DNA of 64,000 nt from Sorex araneus (lineage: Eukaryota > Chordata > Mammalia > Eulipotyphla > Soricidae): positions 98,254,734-98,318,733 of the forward strand of contig NC_073302.1 in the NCBI RefSeq assembly GCF_027595985.1, written 5' to 3'. Position 1 is the stretch's first letter, and each line of letters starts with the position of its first letter. The notes below the pieces were generated by a model. That model made no database searches. It was not told the origin of the DNA and worked only from the letters and a program-made list of their open reading frames with translations. The translations under genes were made by a program, and so were the position numbers. This document shows positions 54,731 through 64,000 of this stretch, one piece after another.

Positions 54731-55332
54731 GAGATCAGGAGGACTAAAGAATAAATAAATGAAACAGAACTACAAAATGGAACTTTCATTTGCACCCATT
54801 CATAGTTATGTGGGACTTTCTGCATTAAAAATCTATGGGAAAATATATGCAAACCAGTATTTTGAGATACTGGATAGTAAGCAGCACAGATCTTTGTGTG
54901 ACCCCTGAGAGGAGTCGGAAGAAGGTACCACAGCGGGTACGGGCAATCAGCCGATTCCTGAAAGGTGGCCTGGGCTGCTGAGAGAAGCAAATGTTTATGA
55001 GGGTTAGCAGTCTTATGGGGCTGAAGCAAAAAAGAATGGAGCTCATGAGAATTAAAGTTCTTGGAATTTGTGGTGCAAACAATGCAGAAGAAGGGGAATA
55101 CAAAGAGGTGTGCAGGTTGTAGACGAAGATCTTCAAGCTGGTGGCAGAGTAAGATCTAGTTACATGTGAGAGCAAACCACACACACTTGGACAAATAACT
55201 ATGAAGATTAACAATCCCAGCATTTAAGACAAGTTGTAAATAGTTCATATTCCCAAAAGTCAAAATGAGAAAAGACACAGCAGCCTAACTAAACAATGGG
55301 GACAAGATTTGAATAACGTTTGTTCTTCAGAA

Positions 55333-55515
55333 GGGTCTGGGGAGACGGCACTTGGGGAGGGGCTTGTTCTGCATGCTACGCCAGGTTTCTCTCGAGCAGC
55401 ACACGGAGTGCTCATCCAGGAGTGAGTCCAGGGGCAGAGTCAGGCGCAAACCCAGAGCACCTCTGGGGTGGCCCAGGAGCACACACACACACATACATGC
55501 ATACACACATACACT
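55333..55515 (+). mobile_element. Decayed SOR-like SINE with (CA)n tail
   Basis: GTCTGGGGAGACGGCACTTGG, GCTTGTTCTGCATGC, AGCACACGGAGTGCTCATCC and CAGGAGTGAGTCCAGGGGCAGAG match the SOR order with many substitutions. It ends in a CACACACACATACATGCATAC microsatellite-like tract. Confidence 0.6.
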
Positions 55516-55852
55516 ATTTTTTCCATAGAAGAAATACAGACGGATATCAGGTGTTCAGCATCAGAATCATCAAAAAGCATATTTAAACTTAGTAATATTA
55601 ATCACTGATAACCAGGATAGCACACCACATCAAATAGGATTTAAAGTAAAAGGCCACCAATCTCGATTAGAAAATATTAACACAAAAGGCTTAAGCTGTC
55701 TTAACACATGCTAGTAATCTCTTATATAAGGACTTAATGGCTCCAGGGTGAGATACAACAATCTTCACACACTTTCATCTAAGGAAATATTTTTTGATCA
55801 TTTGTACCAAATATGGTAGTTCCTAAAAATTAAATTAAACATAGGACTAAGG

Positions 55853-55999
55853 GTTGGAAAAAGGGCGCAGAGGTAAGGCACTGGGTTCAATTTCCAGCAC
55901 CACATATGGTTCTCTGAGTACCACTGGACTGATCCTTGAACACGAAGCCAGGAGCAAACCCAGAGCACTGCTCAATGTTGCCCCAAAACAACAACAAAA
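55853..55999 (+). mobile_element. Diverged SOR-type SINE
   Basis: GGAAAAAGGGCGCAGAGGTAAGG head with a deletion to the B-box region (CTGGGTTCAATTTCCAGCAC), CACATATGGTTCTCTGAGTACC, a SOR body with AGCCAGGAGCAAACCC, and an (AAC)n-rich tail. Confidence 0.75.
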
Positions 56000-56613
56000 T
56001 AGGACTAGCCTAAGATCCAGAAAGCCTATTGGTTACAATCAGTCAGAGATGACATCATTACCTTGTTCGTCATACTAATTATAGTAGGCAAGCCAAAGAA
56101 GTAATGTAAGCTATCATCAACAAATAATGAATTAACAAAGATAATATGTGAGATATTACATAGTTACATGTGGACTTATAGAACCATGACTTACCACAAT
56201 GCTGATATATATATAATAATGTGGAGTATCACTCTCCAGTTACAATAAGGACTTTATCCTGCTCTCAACAACATCAATGACACGAGGGCATTACTCTGAA
56301 TGAAGATACAGAGTATCTTCATTACAGATAAACACTTTATGATCTAACTTGTGGAAACAAAAAATTACAAAATCATGGGAAGAGGCACAGACAGGCAGTT
56401 TGAAAGGGACTTAGTGCATGGCTGGTGACAAGTTCAAACTCTCTGTTAAAATATTAGTGAGTTCAGAGAATGTAATAGGCAGTGTTATAGTACATGGCAA
56501 ATATAATTAACAAGACTGTATATTTTAAAACTGTTAACAGATCTTAAATATGCTTACAACATACACATGATATATGTTATGTGTTAACTAACTTTATTGG
56601 GATGATCATTCTG

Positions 56614-56658
56614 TGATATATATACATACATACACACATACACACATATATATATATT
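56614..56658 (+). repeat. (AT)n/(AC)n microsatellite
   Basis: TATATATACATACATACACACATACACACATATATATAT-type tract within the NOX4 intron. Confidence 0.9.
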
Positions 56659-56959
56659 GCCATTGTATCATATACCTTAAATGTGTACAATATGTTATCA
56701 GTTGTATCTCAGAGATGAAAAATATTTTTATTCTAGGCTTTATAAATGAATTAAATAATAATAAAATGAATCATTAAATACTAAACACTGCAACAAAGAG
56801 CTACAAAAGAACTATAGTATGTACTAAACCAAAAATTATAATCTGAAAATGCAGATAAAATAAGAATCATAATTAAAGAATTCAACATTATTCTCCAGTT
56901 TTTACTAGAACATGTAATAGAAACTCCATAATATGTTGAATTCTATCAGTTGAAACTGA

Positions 56960-58340
56960 CATGAAAATTGCTTTTAACTTTTTGCAAAGTCTCCAAATCA
57001 TTTTCCAAAAATGCTTAACCAAATACTACCATAACTCAGCATTTCTTCCTCATTTTTTTTACTTTTTGTCACATTTCCACCAACACTTATTTTTTCTGAA
57101 CTTTTTGGGATGAGTGTTGTGACATAATACCTTATTGCCATTTTGAACTGCATTTAAACAATTGCAAATAAGTGAAGAGAAAAATCAGTGAAGATAATAT
57201 TTTTATATATATATATTTGATTTATTTACTTTTGAGGAAATGTCTATCATTACATTTGAGGAAGTGTCTGTCTTTGATAAAATGTATCATCTCTCATCAT
57301 CATAGGCTTGTTTGTTGTCTTGTGAGCATGGGAACACTTTATATATTCTGAATATATATACCCTGAAAATATATACCCTTGCTGCAGTCTGATGTATTGT
57401 CTTTCCCCAGCCAGTGTGGTATTTCTTCATTTGTATCTCTCTCTCTTTTTTTTTTTTTTTTGCTTTTTGGGTCACACCCAGTGATGCACAGGGGTTACTC
57501 CTAACTCATGCATTCAGGAATTACTCCTGGTGGTGCTTGGGTGACCATATGGGATGCTGGGAATCGAACCCAGGTCTGCTGCGTGCAAGGCAAACGTCCT
57601 ACCAGCTGTGCTATCTTTCCAGCCCCCATTTGTATCTCTTTACTTTCACAGTGAATAAAGGTTTTTGCTTGATGTAGTACCTTTTATTTATGTCTGCTCT
57701 TGTTTTGTTTGCCAAAACTGAAAAAAACCCTAAAAACTCCTCTGGTTAAAATCTGGCAGCATCTTTCCTATGTTATTATCAGTATAATTTGTAGAAAGAT
57801 TTAATACAAAGTCTTGATTCTCTTTTAAATTAACATTTCTGTTCAACATGAGAAATGGTGTAGTTTTATTGTTCTGCATATGGGTCTCCAGTTAACCCAG
57901 CACCTCAGGGAGAAGAGGCTCTCCTTGGTTCATCTCATGCACTAGCCCTATTTGTCATGCACTGACCGCACATACATGTATGGGTTTACCTCTGAACTCT
58001 TAGTTATTCTTTATTGATCTAAGGATTTATCTTGGGTTCAATACCATGTATTTTTCATTCTTAGAACTTTGCAACAAATTATAAAGTCTGGGAATACAAT
58101 GTATTCCATCTTTTTAAAATAAGGATGGCTTTGACTATTCTGAGAGTTTCTGAAATATTTTAGAAGTACTTTGAAATATTATATTCATACCATCAAAGTT
58201 TACAGTACAGGTTTTATTAAAATTAGAGGGAAATAAATCATTTCACTTATTTATATATACTTTCTGTCAATAATGTATTTTGGCAGTCGGACATCATTAT
58301 TTTCTTATTTTTCATTAGATGGATATGCTTCAGTTTCTCA
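56960..58340 (-). mobile_element. Old L1 fragment, antisense
   Basis: Decayed ORF2 distal sequence in antisense: CACATTTCCACCAACACTTA, CTTATTGCCATTTTGAACTGC, GGGTCTCCAGTTAACCCAGCACC, GAGAAGAGGCTCTCCTTGG and AATACCATGTATTTTTC. A young SINE splits it at 57441-57626. More diverged than most L1 copies here. Confidence 0.7.
57441..57626 (-). mobile_element. Young SOR-type SINE in NOX4 last intron
   Basis: Antisense SOR with a long T-run (A tail) at the left, GCTTTTTGGGTCACACCC, the body and a head ending TTTCCAGCCCC. A perfect 13-bp target-site duplication (catttgtatctct) is at 57428-57440 and 57627-57639. In the NOX4 transcript it is in the sense orientation. Confidence 0.96.
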
Positions 58341-58559
58341 ACTGTTGATGATTTCTTAAAGCTTATTCTTAAAATAATTTTTAAAAATAATTATTTTAAA
58401 ATCAACCACACATAATTATTTTTCATTTTACATTTTTACAATTTTATCTGTTTTTCAGTTGTTAATCAGTATACATCTAAGACATATTTGTGTAACTTCA
58501 GAAATTCCTCATTGTTACTTTTACTACCTTAATTAGAGCCTCCTCATTTTTGAGGTGAT

Positions 58560-58726
58560 GGATGATGAGTTAGGGAGACACTGGTGGTGCTCATGATATA
58601 GTCTTGGCTCTTATCACTCCCTCTCATACAAAGGGAACCTTATATATGGTGCTGCAAATTGAACTGGAATGGCTGCATACAAGGCAGATGACTTGAACTA
58701 TTCCTGTATTATCCCTCTGGCCCCAT
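58560..58726 (-). mobile_element. Diverged SOR-type SINE
   Basis: GACACTGGTGGTGCTCATG, CTTGGCTCTTATCACTCC, GGTGCTGCAAATTGAAC, GGCTGCATACAAGGCAGATG and TATCCCTCTGGCCCC keep the SOR order in antisense. Confidence 0.7.
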
Positions 58727-60183
58727 CATACTAATTTTTACGCTGCATAATTAATCTTTTCAGTCCATGTGCAATACTAATATGTAGAAGGTTATCACAT
58801 TTCAATAATCTTCCTGAGATTTACTTATAAAATTTGATTTAGATGCCAGAAGTTGGGAACTAATTCCATAAATATTCAATAATACATGAAAATTTCCCCA
58901 TTATGCCATATACTCATTTTTCCAGAAAGATTTGCAAGGGTGGAATAATACTTAATGATAATTTATGCACTCCTGGTACATTATTTCTTCTTGACCATGT
59001 CCTAGAAGATCTGAGTGACCTTACTAAAGGCCGCAGGAGCAAATGTGAGAAACCAGATCTGGAGCTCTGAATTTGTACTGTGTTTAAAGCACCACGAGAA
59101 AGTGAAATACAAAAATGATATCAAACATTTTTCACCCTGATCCCAGAGTAGGGGATTCAAAGGGCACATAAAGGTAGAGCTAGCATTTCCCGTTATATAA
59201 TATGTACATTCAGTTAATTTAAAATATTAGTTGATTAGTTGTAAAATAATTTCCTGACAGATTATTAAATATTGGATAACTTACAAAGTAATATTTAGAA
59301 TATATCTAAATTTTTGCTAACAAGTTACTTATATTTTAATATACAAATAACAACCTCCCAGCATGTATAGTAAGCATGGTATTTCTCCAATAAGAATATA
59401 ATAAATAAGATTCCCAGTCTTTCTACTTAGAATAATGCTCTTCTGGAAATCATATTTAACTTTAAAAGAAAATGAACAATGTATATAATATAATTTAGAA
59501 AAATACAAACATAAAAAATCCCTCTAAATCATGAACAGAACATTATGGTTCTTGAGAACTAATCAAAGAAATTAATGATTCTTATTAATACTTTTCTAAT
59601 TGAACTTCTCTTTTCAGATTTGCTTCCAAACTGAGCAAAAACAAAAGAAAAACTAAAAAATGTTCAACACTAAGCCATGAGAATTGATCAAAGTTATTCA
59701 GTGGTCAGTTAAATATCATTAAAAAAGAATAAGTTTGTGGGGCAAAACGAAATCCAAATGTGGCAATATTATCACAACTAAAATAAGATGAATGACTGCA
59801 GCAAAAGATGTAACATTATTTGTAGAGCTCATTCCTTTGCACACATAATTTCAATTTCCTCTCAATTATCACATAGTATACATTGTGAATCTAAATACCA
59901 ATGAAAATATAAGTCTATAAAAATTTAAATGCAGGTAGAACATATAAATGCAGGTAGGATTATCTTGTTCATCTTTTATGCATCATTTGTAGGCCAAATT
60001 TTGTTTCAACTACAGAGAAGTAGAAATTACACCTTTGTTGCTTCCTCCTGTGACAGTGACGTGCTTCTGATTTTATAATTTGAAAAAACATTTTAAATTA
60101 TTTTAAAGATTTATTAAATGACTGAGGAATACTTTATTTTGATCAATATCCACATGCCAAATTTTTAGAGGCAAAGTACTTAC

Positions 60184-60284
60184 CCTCTATTACATTTTGC
60201 TACTTCATCAAATAGAAGTTTCCATTGAGGACGTCCGATAAAAAGTCTTGAATTCAGTGCTTGATATTTATCTCCAATTATCTT
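60184..60284 (-). CDS. NOX4: NADPH oxidase 4, penultimate coding exon
   Basis: A 101-nt exon starts in phase 0 after a - strand AAAAG acceptor (60286-60285) and ends AGAGG before the strong donor GTAAGTAC. It encodes 33 residues (KIIGDKYQALNSRLFIGRPQ..., ...LLFDEVAKCNR) plus two bases of the next Gly codon. This is part of the NADPH-binding dehydrogenase domain, just before the FCCGP motif in the next exon. The polypyrimidine tract upstream of the acceptor (ATTTTCTTTTTAAAAG) is interrupted by purines, so the acceptor looks only moderately strong. Confidence 0.97.
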
Positions 60285-60362
60285 CTTTTAAAAAGAAAAT
60301 ACTACATTTTATATGACAGCAAGTTAGGCAAACAAGATTTTTTATCTGACATAATTTCTGCC

Positions 60363-60937
60363 TGCAGAGAGTCTCTGCCCGCAGAGTCTCTTGCCCACAT
60401 GCCTGGCTGTCTTCCCCAGGGCCCCTCGGAGGGGATGGGCTCAGGCTTCCCACCCCGCCCTGAGCAGAGCTCCTGGCGGCCAAAGACCACCGGAACCTAG
60501 CCACAGCCATGCTCAAGGCCCCTCTCCACACGTTCGGAAAAGCCTGATGCATAAAGGTACTGGCAGAGGAACCCAGGTGTGTTTAATCCCATCAACGGCC
60601 AACATCCAGAGACTTAAAAGCAAGCTTCCAGAAGCTTGAGGCTGCTTTGCAGCCGTGCAATATCTTATAACCTATCTTTCCCTCTGGGAGAAACTAGCAA
60701 GCTACTGAGAGCTTCCTGCACACATGGGACAGCCTCGCAAGCTTCCCATGGTGTATCCATATGCCAAAGCCAGTAACCAGCTTAATCTCATTCCGCTGAC
60801 CCTGAAAGAGCCTCCAATGTGGCACCGCTGGGAAGACCGAGAAGAGAGAGGCTTCTAAAATCTCAGGGATAGGACGAATGGAGAGGTTACTAAGACCACT
60901 CAAGCAACTCGATGATCAATGGGATTTCGTGATTGTG
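60363..60937 (+). mobile_element. Long GC-headed RTE-tailed SINE
   Basis: The 5' end has AGAGTCTCTTGCCCACATGCC, a GC-rich head, CCAGAGACTTAAAAGC, the shared GAGAGCTTCCTGCACACATGG body module and a tail GATGATCAATGGGATTTCGTG ending in GTGATT-type repeats. A 9-bp duplication (atttctgcc) is at 60354-60362 and 60938-60946. There is no obvious tRNA B box. The insertion lies 78 bp upstream (in NOX4 sense) of the 101-nt exon's acceptor. Confidence 0.88.
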
Positions 60938-61389
60938 ATTTCTGCCCGGACCTAATTCCTTACCAAAAAGCTAAAAAATACACATGTGAAGTGGTAACCT
61001 ATAGTGTACAGTCACTTAGAAGCATTATTTCCTTCTTTCCTTCTAAAATCCATCTTCTTGAATGGAATTCTAGTCATAAACAAATGACAGGCACTCTAAT
61101 TTTTAGTCAGTTGCTTAATTCATTTACTTGTGAAGCAAGACTGCTTTTTTAAAAAACTTATTTAGCAAGGATGTGAGGGGAGATAAAGAAAGAAGTATGT
61201 GTTCCAGAGAGAAGGCTCGCTTCTCTAGAGTGGAAATGAGCAAGCAAGGACACTGCAGAAGCCAGCCAGATATGTGTTCAAGAGAGATCATGGGCTTAAA
61301 GCACAATCCAAGTTGCTTTACTTTATAACAAACGAATAGTAAGACAAGGAATGCACTCTAAGTGGCAAACCGAAAAGCAGGTGCATTAT

Positions 61390-61950
61390 CACGATCACGA
61401 TCACGAAATCCTGTTAATCACCGATTTCTTGGGTGGGCTCAGTAACATCTCATTTCGTCCTTCCCCTGAGATCTTAGTAGTCTATCTCGACTCGGCCCTC
61501 CCTATGATGTTGCACTGGGGGCTCTTTCAGAGTTAGGGGAATGAGATCCAGCTTGTCACTGGATTTAGCATATGAATACACCATGGGAAGCTTGCAAGGC
61601 TGTCCCATGTGGGCAGGAAACTCTCAGAAGATTGCCAGTTTCTCCCAGAGGGAGAAGTAGACTACAAGATATTGCAAAGTCACCTTGAAGCAGCCGCGTG
61701 CTTCTGGGAGCTTGCTTTTAAGTCTCTGGATGTTGGCCGTTGATGGGATTACACACACCTGGGTTCCTTTGCTGGTAACTTCATGCATCAGGCCTGCCCG
61801 AACGTGTAGAGAGGGGCCTCCAGCATGGATGTAGCTAGGTTCCGGTGGTCTTCGGTTGCCGGGAGCTCTGCTCGGGGTGGGGAGGGAAGCTGGAGCCCAT
61901 CCCCTCCGAGGGGCCCCGGGGAAGACAGCTAGGCGTGTGGGCAAGAGATC
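61390..61950 (-). mobile_element. Long GC-headed RTE-tailed SINE, inverted partner
   Basis: Antisense copy of the element at 60363. It starts at the left with the tail as CACGATCACGATCACGA hexamer repeats and ends at the right with the head (GTGTGGGCAAGAGATC). A 7-bp direct repeat (gcattat) is at 61383-61389 and 61951-61957. At 561 bp it is probably close to full length and gives the best view of the family's 5' end. Confidence 0.88.
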
Positions 61951-62029
61951 GCATTATACAAATATAATTTAGTTTTTGAAATGTAATTTATTTTTTATTC
62001 TTTATTGAAGAATAGACTTTGTTTTTATT

Positions 62030-62192
62030 TGGAGAAATGACTTGCAGTGCTCAGGGGTCACTCCTGACTGAGCATTGGTGGGTGTGAGCCTCTGGGAGTA
62101 CTTAAGGGAATGGATTTGTAGCCAAGGATCAAATGTGGTTTGGCCTCATGCAGCATGAGCACCTTACTCACTGGACTACCTTCTCCAACCCC
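62030..62192 (-). mobile_element. Diverged SOR-type SINE
   Basis: TGCTCAGGGGTCACTCCTG, AGGATCAAATGTGGTTTGGCC, CATGAGCACCTTACTCACTGG and CTTCTCCAACCCC keep the SOR order in antisense. Confidence 0.7.
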
Positions 62193-63219
62193 TTCGTTAA
62201 TTTTTTTTACCATATTTGCTCATTATATTAGTAAAATACTACAAAGTTTTATTATAAATCCAAGGAGATGAACCTACTTCAGACAACCTAAGGGAGAAGA
62301 GCCCAAAATGTGCATTTGGGCAACAAATAGTTTGTTATGCGTTGGTGTTTGAGATTACTCTATTTGAATCATAATACAGAGTCAGAATGAAAAAATTCTT
62401 TTTACTCAGGCAGGGGAAAATGTCTGAAATCCCAAGCATAAAAAATTACAATGAATTGTAATCAATGTCCTTTGCCTCAATTACAATGAAGACTTATGAT
62501 ATTGACTTATATCATGGAAACAGTATGAGATACATGTAAAATAGGTAGAAGTCTGAGTGAAATTGGGTTTAATTACTTCTTAGGAAGCTAAAAGTTACTC
62601 TTCTTTGTAGCCGAAGTATTGTAGGACATATATAGTAGAAAATACTACAATAAAATATATGAGAGCATTCATGCCCAGATTTAGATATTTTTTCCAGTTT
62701 TCAAATGCTATTTGGAAGTATCAGTTTTCATCTGTGATATGAAGATAACAATAACCAGTAGTTATAGCTAACATTTGAATCTGTTGAATTACATGAACTC
62801 ATGCAGGTGAAATGCTTTGCATACAATCTAGAAAATTGTGGAAAAATGCATTTTAGTTTGTTTAGAATGAAAATAAACATAATTCTATATGATCTTTCCT
62901 TAATCAACAATTATAAGACTGTTGCTTGATTGTGTGTTGATAACACACATATAGAAGTAAAGAGCTTGAGGCAATCAATAGCCAAGAAGAGCAAGAGATG
63001 AACTGAGAAAGGTCTGCTCCAGTCCCCTATGAGAACAAACAAAAAGCATACCTTCCTGGCTTCAGAAACAAGCCAGGAGCTTTCTGAATACTCTCTGTAT
63101 GACTTTTCTGCAACAAACTTTCCTTCAAGCCACCAGAGGAACTAACAGTGGCTTAGCCCTCACTGTAGACCTTCTATTATCAAGTGGCATATTACTTCAC
63201 AGTGACATCTAACACATAC

Positions 63220-63288
63220 CTGAAGTCCATCTGTTCGACTGAGATACAGCTGGATGTTCATAAAATCAGGTCTGTTCTCTTCCCAAAA
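63220..63288 (-). CDS. NOX4: NADPH oxidase 4, internal coding exon (third from end)
   Basis: A 69-nt phase-0 exon on the - strand lies between a TGCCCTCAG acceptor and a GTATGTG donor. It encodes 23 residues (FWEENRPDFMNIQLYLSRTD then GLQ). This belongs to the NADPH-binding half of the cytosolic dehydrogenase domain. It joins in frame to the exon at 60184-60284. The gene continues beyond the right edge of the window. Confidence 0.97.
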
Positions 63289-63396
63289 CTGAGGGCATGA
63301 AAATTAATAGATTTATTATTTTTTCCTGTATATGCAGTTTGAAATTTTCTAAGATATGTGAATCTAGAATTTTTAAGGTGTATCTTATATTATCAG

Positions 63397-63512
63397 AATC
63401 AACTCACAAGCATATATATAAAATCAACTCACAAGTTTACATATATGCTTGTGTATATAATACACAGACACAGACACATATATGTATATATGTAATATAT
63501 GTCTATCAGAAG
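63397..63512 (+). repeat. AT/AC-rich low-complexity tract with 14-bp direct repeat
   Basis: The unit AATCAACTCACAAG occurs at 63397-63410 and 63422-63435, followed by TATATA/CACAGACACAG-type low-complexity sequence. It lies in a NOX4 intron. Confidence 0.8.
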
Positions 63513-63794
63513 CATGTTAGACTTTGATATTAATAACCTACCAATAAAATTAGATATGATATTGGTAGAGGTATTAGAGGGAACAACTCTAAATGCAAAA
63601 CTCTAACATTCTAAAAACTACACAAATATTACCTTCCTTTTCCCATATTTTAATCTCTGAATACCTAAAAGTTTACTCATAATTTTTAAAATATTTAGAC
63701 GTAATTTTTAAATTTAATTTGGTTCCACAATCCGTTTAGCCACACCCATATACTATGTTGAAAATTTTAAAACATTTATTCTTCTATGTATTAA

Positions 63795-64000
63795 TTTTTT
63801 TATTAAATCACTGTAAAATACAGTTACAGACTTACAAACCTTCATGATTACATTTTAGTCATACAATGATCGAGCACCCATCCCTCCACTAGTGCCTGTT
63901 CTCCACCACCAATGTTCCCAGTATCCCTCTTGCCACCTCCACCCCTTCCCACCCTCTGCCTCTGTGGAAGACACATTCTCTCTTACTCTCTCTCTCCTTT
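63795..64000 (-). mobile_element. L1 3' end, runs off the window
   Basis: Antisense L1 3'UTR starting with TTTTTTTATTAAATCACTG, then CATACAATGATCGAGCACCC and CCACCACCAATGTTCCC. Its 5' end is beyond position 64000. Confidence 0.88.

Larger units (their letters stand above)
53588..60183 (-). other. NOX4: NOX4 last intron
   Basis: The intron runs from a GTAAGT donor (60183-60178 on the - strand) to a TTAG acceptor at 53588-53589, about 6.6 kb, and joins a phase-2 codon (GG|G, Gly). It carries several decayed SINEs, one young SINE and an old L1, listed separately. Unlisted parts (53590-54490, 56000-56950, 58730-60180) are AT-rich and unique as far as I can see. Confidence 0.85.
60285..63219 (-). 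other. NOX4: NOX4 intron between the 69-nt and 101-nt exons
   Basis: The intron runs from donor GTATGTG at 63219 to the acceptor at 60285, about 2.9 kb, in phase 0. It contains two GC-headed SINEs in inverted orientation and one decayed SOR copy. The unlisted parts (60947-61382, 62193-63219) show no recognised repeat. Confidence 0.85.

Noticed and set aside
1-64000. CRISPR arrays, bacterial operons, integrons or phage genes
   Set aside because: The window has mammalian exons, spliceosomal introns and mammalian retroelements; no regularly spaced direct repeats or bacterial gene layout occur.

Overview
The window is nuclear DNA of a placental mammal, almost certainly a shrew (Soricidae, probably Sorex or a close relative). 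The assignment rests on many copies of a tRNA-derived SINE that I recognise from memory as the shrew SOR family, a mammalian L1 lineage, RTE-clade LINE sequence, and exons of two mammalian genes. There is no bacterial, plasmid or phage content and no CRISPR array.

Host genes. The left edge (1-6780) is the last intron of tyrosinase (TYR, + strand). The terminal TYR exon is at 6781-7007, with a short 3'UTR ending near 7420. The right part holds the 3' end of NOX4 on the - strand: coding exons at 63220-63288, 60184-60284 and 53467-53587 (stop codon). The two genes converge, as they do in human 11q14.3. Everything between about 7420 and NOX4's 3'UTR is intergenic. Only these four exons are well-supported host coding sequence.

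Intergenic region and introns are dominated by retroelements. L1 is present as a near-full-length decayed + copy (19745-25690), a young 5'-truncated - copy whose ORF2 frame is still open (28541-31712), an old - copy (15840-18740) and many 3' fragments. An RTE-clade LINE relic (9640-12512) is interrupted by a SINE and a solo LTR. Four solo LTRs have exact 6-bp target-site duplications: 2257-2888, 11513-12187, 34666-35705 and 40000-41099. Degenerate ERV gag-like (about 36372-36680) and pol-like (about 47985-48450) relics also occur.

SINEs fall into three architectures. (1) SOR: tRNA-like head and A-rich tail, probably L1-mobilised. (2) The same tRNA-like head joined to a body whose 3' end matches the RTE LINE tail, ending in short tandem repeats. 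(3) A longer (about 560-bp) element with a GC-rich, non-tRNA head joined to the same kind of body and tail. Together with the resident RTE they look like an autonomous LINE and its parasitic SINEs. One type-3 insertion (14869-15552) is a foldback: an antisense copy of its own 5' region precedes the sense body, all inside one 12-bp target-site duplication. Two further type-3 copies lie in inverted orientation inside one NOX4 intron, one of them 78 bp upstream of an exon.

The strongest leads are the RTE/SINE partnership with module exchange, the foldback insertion, the mosaic LTRs, the inverted SINE pair in NOX4, and the young L1 with a one-codon contraction in its C-terminal zinc-knuckle motif.
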